Source of the DNA: Aureimonas sp. SA4125
GTDB taxonomy: Bacteria; Pseudomonadota; Alphaproteobacteria; Rhizobiales; Rhizobiaceae
NCBI RefSeq assembly: GCF_019973775.1
Contig: NZ_AP025032.1
Coordinates: 1,302,001-1,366,000 of the forward strand
Length of the DNA: 64,000 nt
Direction: 5' to 3'
Shown: positions 43,223-50,205 of the stretch, piece by piece
Layout of the letters: each line of letters opens with the position of its first letter
Position numbering within the stretch: position 1 is the stretch's first letter
Program-made: the position numbers and the translations under genes
The notes under the pieces: generated by a model
Told to the model about the DNA's origin: nothing
The model's input: only the letters and a program-made list of their open reading frames with translations
Database searches by the model: none

Positions 43223-43839
43223 CGGGGCAAGCGATGGCGGTCGGCACGGGCCGGCTGACGCTGGTGCCGGACGCCGCGAGCGCACCGGCCGGCACGATCC
43301 GGGGCTATGCCAGTCTCTTCGGCGTCGTCGATCTCGTCGGGGACCGGATCGAGCCCGGCGCCTTCCTCGCCTCGCTGGCACGCCGGGGGCCCGCCCGCAT
43401 CCGCATGCTCTGGCAGCACGATCCGGCGCGGCCGGTCGGCGTCTGGACGCGCCTGCGCGAGGACCCGACGGGGCTCCTTGCCGAGGGGCGGCTGGCGCTG
43501 GAGACGCAAGGTGGGCGCGAGGCCTTCGCGCTGATCGAGGCCGGCGCCGTCGACGGGCTGTCGATCGGCTTTCGCACCAAACGCGCCGTCCGCGACCGGG
43601 GCGGCGGGGGAACACGGCGCCGCCTCGTCGAGATCGACCTCTGGGAGATCTCGGTGGTCACCTTCCCGATGCAGGAGGGCGCGCGGCTCATCGATGTGCG
43701 CGCTGCGATGCCCGGGCTCGCGACGCGGCTGCGCGCCGGGGCCAGGCGCCTTCGTCCCGCGCCGGAGATCGCCGCGATCGGCCTGGCGGCGCGATCGGCC
43801 CAGACCGCGCCGGATCGGCTCTTCGGGGCACCTCCCTGA
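43219..43839 (+). CDS. GTA prohead protease (HK97 family, gp4-like)
   Basis: 206-residue serine protease that removes the capsid N-terminal scaffold domain during maturation. Typical segments: IRGYASLFGVVDLVGDRIEP, the histidine in MLWQHDPARPVGVW, GAVDGLSIGFRT with the catalytic serine, and VEIDLWEISVVTFPMQ. It overlaps the DUF6107 gene by 4 bases and precedes the capsid gene by 85 bases, which include two copies of a CCGACACAC-type sequence. Confidence 0.93.
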   Translation: MTGQAMAVGTGRLTLVPDAASAPAGTIRGYASLFGVVDLVGDRIEPGAFLASLARRGPARIRMLWQHDPARPVGVWTRLREDPTGLLAEGRLALETQGGREAFALIEAGAVDGLSIGFRTKRAVRDRGGGGTRRRLVEIDLWEISVVTFPMQEGARLIDVRAAMPGLATRLRAGARRLRPAPEIAAIGLAARSAQTAPDRLFGAPP

Positions 43840-43924
43840 GGCCGCACGCCCGGCGTTTTCCGCCGGTTCTCGCCCACCCGACACACAAGCCAACCCCGAC
43901 ACACGAGCCAACCAAGGAGAAGAC

Positions 43925-45187
43925 ATGCCCGAGATCACGCTGAGCGCGCCGGAAACGAAGGCGCAGACCGGATTGCCCGCCGAGAGCGGCGAGATCGCCG
44001 CCGCCTTCGGCGAGTTCATGCAGGCCTTCGAAGGATTTCGCGGGGCGAACGACGAGCGGCTGTCGCAGATCGAGAAGCGGATGAGCGCCGACGTCGTCAC
44101 CGACGAGAAGGTCGACCGCATCGGCAGGGCCCTCGACGAGCAGGAGAAGCGGCTGGAACGTCTGGTCCTGAAGGAGCTCCGGCCGCGACTTTCCGGCGGC
44201 GGCGGCGACGTCTTCGTCAGCGAGCACCGGCAGGCCTTCGAGGCCTATGTCCGCGGCGGCGACGAGAACCGGCTCAGACGCCTCGAAGAAAAGGCGATGT
44301 CGGGCCTCACCGGCGCCGATGGCGGCTTTCTCGTGCCGGAGGAGACAGAGACGGAGATCGGCCGGCGGCTCGCCGCGATCTCGCCGATCCGCTCCATCGC
44401 CTCGGTGCGCACGGTCTCCTCGGCGGTCCTGAAAAAGCCCTTCGCCATCACCGGGGCGCAGACGGGCTGGGTGGCGGAGACCGCGGCGCGGCCGGGAACG
44501 ACGGCGCCGCAGCTCGCCGAGCTGAGTTTTCCGACCATGGAGCTCTACGCCATGCCGGCCGCGACCAACGCCCTTCTCGACGACGCGGCCGTCGATATCG
44601 ACCGCTGGATCGGCGACGAGGTCGAGCAGGCCTTTGCGGCGCAGGAATCCACCGCCTTCGTCACCGGCGACGGCGTCGCGAGGCCAAAGGGCTTCATGAC
44701 CTATCCGACAGCGGCCGAAAGCGCCTGGACCTGGGGCACAATCGGCACGGTCGCGACCGGCGCCGACGGCGGCTTCCTTCCCGGCACCGGCACGGACGCG
44801 CTGATCGACCTCGTCTACGCGCTGAAGGCCGGCTACCGGCAGAACGCCAGCTTCGTCATGAACCGGCGCACGCAAGCCGCCGTGCGCAAGCTGAAGGACG
44901 CCGACGGCAACTATCTCTGGCAGCCGCCGGCGAGCGCCGGCGCCCGCGCCACGCTGATGGGGTTCGAGACCGTCGAGGCCGAGGACATGCCCGACATCGC
45001 CGCGGACGCGCCGGCCATCGCCTTCGGCGATTTCAAGCGCTTCTACCTCATCGTCGACCGCCAGGGCGTGCGCGTCTTGCGCGATCCCTATTCGGCCAAG
45101 CCTTATGTCCTTTTCTATACGACGAAGCGCGTCGGCGGCGGGGTGCAGGATTTCGACGCGGCGAAGTTCCTCGTCTTTGCCGGCTGA
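43925..45187 (+). CDS. GTA major capsid protein (HK97 fold, gp5-like)
   Basis: 420 residues. Residues about 20-120 form the helical scaffold (ERLSQIEKRMSADVVTDEK; DEQEKRLERLVLKELRPRL) expected to be cut off by the protease. The shell domain starts around LTGADGGFLVPEETETEIG and has SGVR-like cores such as PAATNALLDDAAVDIDRWI, SFVMNRRTQAAVRKLKDADG and FGDFKRFYLIVDRQGVRV. The 5' region AAGGAGAAGAC gives a strong ribosome site. A hairpin follows the gene. Confidence 0.94.
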   Translation: MPEITLSAPETKAQTGLPAESGEIAAAFGEFMQAFEGFRGANDERLSQIEKRMSADVVTDEKVDRIGRALDEQEKRLERLVLKELRPRLSGGGGDVFVSEHRQAFEAYVRGGDENRLRRLEEKAMSGLTGADGGFLVPEETETEIGRRLAAISPIRSIASVRTVSSAVLKKPFAITGAQTGWVAETAARPGTTAPQLAELSFPTMELYAMPAATNALLDDAAVDIDRWIGDEVEQAFAAQESTAFVTGDGVARPKGFMTYPTAAESAWTWGTIGTVATGADGGFLPGTGTDALIDLVYALKAGYRQNASFVMNRRTQAAVRKLKDADGNYLWQPPASAGARATLMGFETVEAEDMPDIAADAPAIAFGDFKRFYLIVDRQGVRVLRDPYSAKPYVLFYTTKRVGGGVQDFDAAKFLVFAG

Positions 45188-45212
45188 TCGGCAGGGCAAG
45201 CAAGCGATCGAG

Positions 45213-45249
45213 CGGCCGGGGCAAAATCCCGGCCGTCTTCATTTCGGGA
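45213..45249 (+). terminator. hairpin after the capsid gene (attenuator-like)
   Basis: CGGCCGGG (45213-45220) pairs perfectly with CCCGGCCG (45228-45235) around a 7-base loop. A T-rich but interrupted tail (TCTTCATTTC) follows. It lies between capsid and adaptor genes and would reduce transcription into the downstream genes or stabilise the capsid mRNA end. The T-run is weaker than in the other two cluster hairpins. Confidence 0.5.
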
Positions 45250-45268
45250 TACAGACGGGAGACACGCG

Positions 45269-45829
45269 ATGACGCTGATCGATCTGGGCGGCATCGCCGC
45301 CGAGCCGGTGACGCTTGCCGAGGCGAAGGCCTGGTGCCGGATCGAGCGGGACGACGAGGACGCGCTCCTCGCCCGCCTCGTCGCCGCGGCGCGCGAGACG
45401 GTGGAGCGCGAGACGCGGCTCGTGCTCGTGCGGCGCGGCTTCCGCCTGGCGCTCGACCCGGTCCCCGGCGACGGCTGGATCGAGATCACGCGCCACCCGC
45501 TGCATGAGGTCACCTCGGTCGTGGCCTTCGACGGCGCGGGCGTGCCGACGGAGTTCGGGCCCGGCCAGGGGGTGATCGAGCGGGCGCTCGGGGTCGAGGC
45601 GATCCGGGTGTCGCAGGCCGTGGTGAGGGCGGCGGTCAATGGCGCCGAGATCGAGTTTACGTCCGGGTTCGCGCCGGGCACGGTGCCGGAAAACCTCGTG
45701 CTGGCGATGCAGCGGATCGTCGCCACCGCCTATGAGCTGCGCGGTGCGGTCTCGGCCGGGATGCAGCCGGCGATCGTCCCGGATGCGGCGCGGGTGCTGA
45801 TCGCCCCGTTCCGGCGGGTTCTCCTGTAG
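45269..45829 (+). CDS. GTA head-tail connector, adaptor protein (gp6-like)
   Basis: 186 residues resembling the HK97 gp6 connector family: EPVTLAEAKAWCRIERDDED starts the conserved region, followed by LLARLVAAARETVERET and LVLAMQRIVATAYELRG at the end. It forms the adaptor ring under the portal. It overlaps the stopper gene by one base (TAGTG). The start ATG 45269 follows ACGGGAGA. Confidence 0.9.
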   Translation: MTLIDLGGIAAEPVTLAEAKAWCRIERDDEDALLARLVAAARETVERETRLVLVRRGFRLALDPVPGDGWIEITRHPLHEVTSVVAFDGAGVPTEFGPGQGVIERALGVEAIRVSQAVVRAAVNGAEIEFTSGFAPGTVPENLVLAMQRIVATAYELRGAVSAGMQPAIVPDAARVLIAPFRRVLL

Positions 45830-46161
45830 TGGCGCCGCTGTTCATCGATCCCGGGCTCCTGCGTCGACGCGCGATCCTCGAAGCGGCGGACGCCGTGCCG
45901 GACGAGAGCGGCGGGGCGGCGACCTCCTGGCGCGAGGTCGCCGAGCTCTCGGTTCATGTCGAGCCGGTCTCCGTCGCGACGGAGGAGCGTTTTGGCCAGC
46001 GCGAGGCGGTGGTGACGCACCGTGTCATCTGCCGTTTCCGGTCCGACGTCGACCGCGGCATGGCCTTCCGCATCGGTGCAAGGCGCCTGCTGATCCGCTC
46101 GGTACATGACCCCGATGACAGTGGCCGCTATCTCGTCTGCCGCTGCGAGGAGGAGCGATGA
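45829..46161 (+). CDS. GTA head closure/stopper protein (gp7-like)
   Basis: 110 residues, starting with GTG that overlaps the TAG stop of the adaptor gene. It matches phage head-tail joining proteins: IDPGLLRRRAILEAADAVPD, TSWREVAELSVHVEPVS and the C-terminal RRLLIRSVHDPDDSGRYLV. It closes the head after DNA packaging. The last codons overlap the next small gene (ATGA). Confidence 0.88.
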   Translation: MAPLFIDPGLLRRRAILEAADAVPDESGGAATSWREVAELSVHVEPVSVATEERFGQREAVVTHRVICRFRSDVDRGMAFRIGARRLLIRSVHDPDDSGRYLVCRCEEER

Positions 46162-46370
46162 GGCAGGTGTCGGCGGCAGGCCTGGCGGCGCGGTTGCGCG
46201 GGCGGGCACTGTCCCTCGCCAAGGCGGCGTCGCGACGGATCGCGGACGACGACGCGGCGCCGTTCGGGCCTCTGCCCGCGACGTCGATGCTTCGGCGGCA
46301 AGCACCTGCTTCTAAGGGAGCAGCAGGTGAGGATGCGGTCGGCAGCTCCGGAAAGATTGACGAGAATTAA
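46158..46370 (+). CDS. small GTA-cluster ORF between stopper and tail terminator
   Basis: 70 residues, translationally coupled to the stopper gene by ATGA overlap. Basic and alanine-rich in the first half (LAARLRGRALSLAKAASRR); no family recognised. The canonical RcGTA order has no separate gene here. The last codons enter an A+T-rich stretch with an inverted repeat AAAGATT/AATCTTT (46352-46375) spanning the stop, so the 3' end may have been altered by an insertion event. Confidence 0.5.
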   Translation: MRQVSAAGLAARLRGRALSLAKAASRRIADDDAAPFGPLPATSMLRRQAPASKGAAGEDAVGSSGKIDEN

Positions 46371-46453
46371 TCTTTGATTCACTCGACAGCCCCCGGGACA
46401 CGCCATATTTCTTTGTGACACGACGGGTGAGATTGGCTGGGAAGGGTACCGCC

Positions 46454-46864
46454 ATGGCCTATGCGAGCGCTGAGCTGCAGACGAGCATCTTCCAAACGTT
46501 GACCGGGGATGCGGCGCTGCTGTCCCTCCTGGGTGGTCCGAAGGTTTTCGACCACGTGCCCGAACGCGCCAGCTTCCCCTATCTGACCCTCGGCCGCACC
46601 ACGGTCGTCGACTGGTCGACGGGCACCGAGGACGGCGCCGAACACATCCTCACGCTGCATGTCTGGGCGAAGGGCGGCGGCAAGGTCGAGACCTTCGCGA
46701 TCATGGACCACGTCACGAACCGCCTGCACGACGCCCACCTGCCGCTGACCGGCCACAGCCTCGTCAACCTCCAGCTCCAGTTCGCCGAAGCCCGGCAGGA
46801 GCCGGAATCCGCGACCTATCACGGCATCCTGCGGTTCCGGGCGGTGACGGAGCCGGTGGCTTAG
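46454..46864 (+). CDS. GTA tail terminator protein (DUF3168, gp8-like)
   Basis: 136 residues of the DUF3168 family, which ends the growing tail tube and joins it to the head. Features: ELQTSIFQTLTGDAALLSLL, FPYLTLGRTTVVDWST, HILTLHVWAKGGGKVET and a C-terminal YHGILRFRAVTEP. ATG 46454 is preferred to an upstream in-frame ATG at 46415 that adds 13 basic residues. The next native GTA gene is almost 1 kb downstream because of an inserted islet. Confidence 0.9.
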   Translation: MAYASAELQTSIFQTLTGDAALLSLLGGPKVFDHVPERASFPYLTLGRTTVVDWSTGTEDGAEHILTLHVWAKGGGKVETFAIMDHVTNRLHDAHLPLTGHSLVNLQLQFAEARQEPESATYHGILRFRAVTEPVA

Positions 46865-46956
46865 GCGCCAATGGGCGTCAATTACTCGTTGCCAATTCGT
46901 CGATCGACAGGCCCCTATGCAACCGTTGCGAAAGCGGAGCATATCGGGAGGCGTTT

Positions 46957-47442
46957 TTGTTTCATTGCGCACTGACGCAGATGGACGAAATTTCGTTCTT
47001 CCTCACCAATAACGGGGTTTGGTATGTTGCTCAGTTACCGATCGGCTTCGATGATGTAAGTATGTGTCGATACTCAATTTTCGTGGCGCTTGGCAGCATT
47101 GCGGGTTATGGCGATCACGCCAAGGAGATCATATATTGCCTGCTTGAGTATGATCCTCATACCGATCACATCTACGACATCTGGGAATCGGCGGTCGTAC
47201 GGATGAAAATTCCAGAGCCGGATCATCGTGCCGCTGTGCTATCTGCCATCTGCCAAGCGATTGAGGCTTTGATTGACGAGGCTCGCCCGAGCGTCTTAAC
47301 GATGGTGACCTACACGCCAAATCTACCCGCCAAGGCGCTAACGAAATACCAGCGAATTTTGCAGACACTCGCCGGCAAAGGCTATACCGTGTGGAAGACA
47401 GACGTATGGAACGGGTCTCACACATGGTTTGCGGAACGATAA
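46957..47442 (+). CDS. unknown protein encoded in the GTA islet, ORF 1
   Basis: 161 residues if started at TTG 46957, which has GGGAGG 6 bases upstream; ATG 46981 is a shorter alternative. I do not recognise a family. The first part (ISFFLTNNGVWYVAQL) is beta-like, the middle helical, and the C-terminal part (TMVTYTPNLPAKALTKYQRI, then GKGYTVWKTDVWNGSHTWFA) resembles a small alpha/beta domain. The last residues recall effector-like phage and plasmid proteins in which a nucleophile is not evident. Codon use differs strongly from GTA genes, indicating transfer. Confidence 0.6.
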   Translation: MFHCALTQMDEISFFLTNNGVWYVAQLPIGFDDVSMCRYSIFVALGSIAGYGDHAKEIIYCLLEYDPHTDHIYDIWESAVVRMKIPEPDHRAAVLSAICQAIEALIDEARPSVLTMVTYTPNLPAKALTKYQRILQTLAGKGYTVWKTDVWNGSHTWFAER

Positions 47443-47510
47443 AAATGCACTGGCGTTGAGCTTTCTAGTGGAAGCTGACCAGTTTGAAACCTCCATGGAG
47501 GGAGGCTCGT

Positions 47511-47693
47511 ATGCAGCCATTTGATAGAGACACCCAAATCGAACTTATGAAGAACTCCGAAAAGCGCACTGCGGATTTCGTTCAAGAGATGCTTCAGGTT
47601 CGTGAAATTCAAGATGCGGCTAAACGCTGCGCTTTTGACGAGAAGGCAACGAGTTATTTTTCGCGGACCGTGAAGGTCGCTCGCTGCTCCTGA
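47511..47693 (+). CDS. unknown small protein encoded in the GTA islet, ORF 2
   Basis: 60 residues, ATG 47511 with GGAGGGAGG just upstream, so translation is likely. The product is charged and mainly helical (TQIELMKNSEKRTADFVQEM) with no recognised family. Base composition is about 49 % G+C. It follows ORF 1 after 68 bases and both could be one transcript. A toxin-antitoxin-like or moron role cannot be shown from sequence. Confidence 0.5.
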   Translation: MQPFDRDTQIELMKNSEKRTADFVQEMLQVREIQDAAKRCAFDEKATSYFSRTVKVARCS

Positions 47694-47759
47694 CTTCGCG
47701 GCCAATGGGCTAGAGATCTCGATAGCCGTAGAATTCGACAATCATAGAAGATGATGCAA

Positions 47760-47785
47760 GGGCAGCCTCACGGGCCGCCCTTTTT
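47760..47785 (+). terminator. intrinsic-terminator-like hairpin before the major tail gene
   Basis: GGGC (47760-47763) pairs with GCCC (47777-47780), one A/C mismatch, then GCC (47765-47767) pairs with GGC (47773-47775) around TCACG, and TTTTT follows (47781-47785). Architecture and following bases (CCCTTTTTC, then a G/A-rich ribosome site) closely resemble the hairpin in the GTA leader at 37648-37678. Confidence 0.7.
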
Positions 47786-47811
47786 CGTTGGCGGAAGAGA
47801 GGGAGGCCGGG

Positions 47812-48225
47812 ATGGCGGCGCAGCGGGGCAAGGATCTCCTGTTGAAGGTGGATCCGGCGGGCGGCACGAATTTCCAGACGGTGGCGGGGCTGCGCACGCG
47901 GCGGATCGCCTTCAACGCCGAGACGGTCGACGTCACCGATGCCGAGAGCGCCGGGCGCTGGCGCGAGTTGCTCGGCGGCGCCGGCGTGCAGCGCGCGGCG
48001 CTGTCGGGCGGCGGCATCTTCAAGGACGCGGAATCGGATGCGGCGATCCGGCAGCTGTTCTTTGCGGGGACGGTGGCGCCGTTCCAGGCGATCATCCCGG
48101 ATTTCGGCTCGGTCACCGGCCCCTTCCAGGTGACCGCGCTCGAATATGACGGCGAGCACAATGGCGAGGTCAGCTTCGAGATGACGCTGGAATCGGCCGG
48201 CGCGCTCGCCTTCGCTGCCCTGTGA
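47812..48225 (+). CDS. GTA major tail protein (TP901-1 family, gp9-like)
   Basis: 137-residue tail tube protein. Characteristic: QRGKDLLLKVDPAGGTNFQT, ETVDVTDAESAGRWRELLGG, AIRQLFFAGTVAPFQAIIPD, and a C-terminal HNGEVSFEMTLESAGAL. ATG 47812 follows GGGAGGCCGGG, a strong site that suits a highly expressed protein. It overlaps the next gene by 4 bases (GTGA). Confidence 0.92.
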   Translation: MAAQRGKDLLLKVDPAGGTNFQTVAGLRTRRIAFNAETVDVTDAESAGRWRELLGGAGVQRAALSGGGIFKDAESDAAIRQLFFAGTVAPFQAIIPDFGSVTGPFQVTALEYDGEHNGEVSFEMTLESAGALAFAAL

Positions 48226-48647
48226 GCGGCGGGACGATGTCCCGCGGCGAGGCGGGGCCTTTGATGCGCCGGCCGGTCAACCGGCGGCGCGGCGAGGTGG
48301 CGGCGGTGATCGACGGCCAGTCGGCGGTGCTGTGCCTGACGCTCGGCGCGCTGGCGGAACTCGAGGATGCGTTCGCCGCCGACGACGTCGCGTCTCTCGT
48401 TGCGCGCTTCGGCGCCGGTCGGCTCGCCTCCCGCGACCTCATCCGCATCCTCGGCGCCGGCCTTCGCGGCGGCGGGATGGACGTCGACGACGCGGCAGTC
48501 GCGCAGATGCGCATCGACGGCGGCACGGCGGGCGCAGCGCGCCTCGTCGCCGAACTCCTGGCCGCGGCGTTCGGCGGTGAGGATGAGGGGCGGACGCCGG
48601 TGCAGACGGGCGACGGCAAGCCGGAGACGCTTCCGGCAAACCCCTGA
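48222..48647 (+). CDS. GTA tail assembly chaperone-like protein (gp10-like)
   Basis: 141 residues from GTG 48222, which overlaps the stop of the major tail gene. It matches the GTA gp10 group: NRRRGEVAAVIDGQSAVLCL, TLGALAELEDAFAADDVASL, FGAGRLASRDLIRILGAGLR. The group is thought to act with the tape measure as tail assembly chaperone. The C-terminal 25 residues are polar and likely disordered. Confidence 0.85.
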   Translation: MSGGTMSRGEAGPLMRRPVNRRRGEVAAVIDGQSAVLCLTLGALAELEDAFAADDVASLVARFGAGRLASRDLIRILGAGLRGGGMDVDDAAVAQMRIDGGTAGAARLVAELLAAAFGGEDEGRTPVQTGDGKPETLPANP

Positions 48648-48652
48648 TCGCC

Positions 48653-48865
48653 GTGCCGGCAAAGGCGCCGGGCGCCGGCACGGCCTTTCCCTGGGACGCC
48701 GCGATGTCGGCCGGCCTTGGCATCCTCCGGCTCAGACCGCGCGATTTCTGGCAGATGACGCCGCGCGAACTGGCGCATGCCCTGGCACCGCTCACGCCGG
48801 CCCCGTCGCCGCCGATCTCCCGTCCGGGACTCGCCGACTTGATGCGGCGCTTTCCCGATGGGTGA
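48653..48865 (+). CDS. GTA tail assembly chaperone, second component (gp10.1-like)
   Basis: 70 residues starting with GTG. It matches the small rcc01693-type phage protein found in all GTA clusters between gp10 and the tape measure: AFPWDAAMSAGLGILRL, FWQMTPRELAHALAPL, RPGLADLMRRFPDG. It probably is the equivalent of the frame-shifted chaperone extension of other siphophages, encoded here as a separate gene. Confidence 0.85.
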   Translation: MPAKAPGAGTAFPWDAAMSAGLGILRLRPRDFWQMTPRELAHALAPLTPAPSPPISRPGLADLMRRFPDG

Positions 48866-48959
48866 TCGGTCCTCGGGGCCAGGTCCCGAGGATGGCGAAG
48901 CTGAAAGGCTGCGCCTTCCCTGATGCGCCGACCTTTTCCCTTCAAGCATGAGGTGATCC

Positions 48960-49532
48960 ATGGCGGACGAGACGCTGCTGGTGGCGGTCGAGGCCGATAT
49001 GTCGGGTTTCGACAAGGCCATGGGCGATCTGACGGCGAAGGCGAACGGCTTTGGTGCCGCCTTCGGCGCAGCGTTGAAGGGGGCGGTGTCGGGGAGCCGG
49101 ACGTTGGACGGTGTCCTCCGGCAGCTCGGGCAGCGGATCGCGTCGCTGGCGCTGAACGCGGCGCTGAAGCCGCTGGAGAGCGCTGTCGGCGGGGTGCTGC
49201 AGCAGGTCGTCGGCGGCCTCGGCGGTATTTTTGGCGGCGGCGCTGCACCAAGCGTGACGCCCTTCGCCAAGGGCGGCGTCGTCGCGGCGCCGAGCTATTT
49301 TCCGACCGGCGGCGGGATCGGGCTGATGGGCGAGGCGGGGGCCGAGGCGATAATGCCGCTGAAGCGCGGTGCCGACGGTTCGCTCGGCGTCGCGCTGGGC
49401 GAAGGCGGGCGCGCCGCACCGACCATCGTCTTCAACGTCACCGCGACGGACGCGGCGAGTTTTCGCCGCTCCGAGGCGCAGATCCAGGCGATGCTGGCGC
49501 GTGCCGCGCAGCGCGGCCGGCGAGGGCTGTGA
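48960..49532 (+). CDS. GTA tail tape measure protein (gp11-like)
   Basis: 190 residues, very short for a tape measure but in line with GTAs, whose tails are short. N-terminal AVEADMSGFDKAMGDLTAKA, a central hydrophobic Gly-rich region (LESAVGGVLQQVVGGLGGIF), then the conserved FAKGGVVAAPSYFPTGGGIG and GLMGEAGAEAIMPLKR segments, and TIVFNVTATDAASFRRSEAQ at the end. ATG 48960 lies 94 bases after the chaperone gene. Confidence 0.9.
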   Translation: MADETLLVAVEADMSGFDKAMGDLTAKANGFGAAFGAALKGAVSGSRTLDGVLRQLGQRIASLALNAALKPLESAVGGVLQQVVGGLGGIFGGGAAPSVTPFAKGGVVAAPSYFPTGGGIGLMGEAGAEAIMPLKRGADGSLGVALGEGGRAAPTIVFNVTATDAASFRRSEAQIQAMLARAAQRGRRGL

Positions 49533-49533
49533 G

Positions 49534-50205
49534 ATGGCGATCGCCTCCTTCAGCGAAGAGCGCTTTCCCCTGCGCGTCGCCTTCGGCACCTCTGGCGGGC
49601 CGGAGCGCCGGACCGAAATCGTCCGCCTGTCCACCGGCTTCGAGAGCCGCAACCAGCGCCACGCCCATGCCTTTCGTCGCTACGATGCGGGCTCGGGCGT
49701 CAAGAGCCGCGAGGATCTTTTCGCCGTGCTCGATTTCTTCGAGGCACGGCGCGGCAAGCTCGTCGGCTTCCGCTTTCGCGATCCGCTCGACCATTCCTCG
49801 GCGCCGCCCGGACAGCTGGCCACCGCCTTCGACCAGGAGATCGGCGCGGGCGACGGTGCGGCGCAGGTTTTTTCGCTGTCGAAGCGCTACGGCCTCGGCG
49901 CCGATGCCTATGTCAGGCCGATCGCCAAACCTGTGGCCGGAACGGTCGTCGTCGCTGTCGACGGGACGGCACTCGGCGGCGGTTTCTCCGTCGATGCGGC
50001 GACGGGCCTCGTGACGCTGGCGGCGCCGCCTGCGGCGGGGCAGGCGGTCACCGCGGGCTTCCAGTTCGACGTGCCGGTGCGGTTCGACCTCGACCAGCTG
50101 GTGGTCAACCTTGCCGCCTTCGAGGCCGGCGACATCCCCGCCATTCCCCTCGTGGAAATCCGGCCCCTCGTCGAGATCCGGCCCCTCGCGGAGATCCAGC
50201 CATGA
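49534..50205 (+). CDS. GTA distal tail protein, DUF2460 (gp12-like)
   Basis: 223 residues; DUF2460 distal tail (Dit) protein forming the ring at the tail tip. Conserved: IASFSEERFPLRVAFGTSGG, TGFESRNQRHAHAFRRYDAG, LDFFEARRGKLVGFRFRDP and QLVVNLAAFEAGDIPAIPL. Instead of the usual single C-terminal VPLVEIRP-like ending, the last residues repeat: VEIRPL, VEIRPL, AEIQP, encoded by three 18-base units (about 50152-50203). It overlaps the next gene by 4 bases. Confidence 0.92.
   Translation: MAIASFSEERFPLRVAFGTSGGPERRTEIVRLSTGFESRNQRHAHAFRRYDAGSGVKSREDLFAVLDFFEARRGKLVGFRFRDPLDHSSAPPGQLATAFDQEIGAGDGAAQVFSLSKRYGLGADAYVRPIAKPVAGTVVVAVDGTALGGGFSVDAATGLVTLAAPPAAGQAVTAGFQFDVPVRFDLDQLVVNLAAFEAGDIPAIPLVEIRPLVEIRPLAEIQP

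Larger units (their letters stand above)
46865..47759. other. A+T-rich islet inserted in the GTA tail genes
   Basis: Between the tail terminator and tail tube genes, about 900 bases have a base composition clearly unlike the flanks (the small ORF at 47511-47693 is about 49 % G+C by hand count). It contains two unknown ORFs on the plus strand. It ends where the terminator-like hairpin and ribosome site of the major tail gene begin. No flanking direct repeat or transposase was noticed. Confidence 0.7.
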
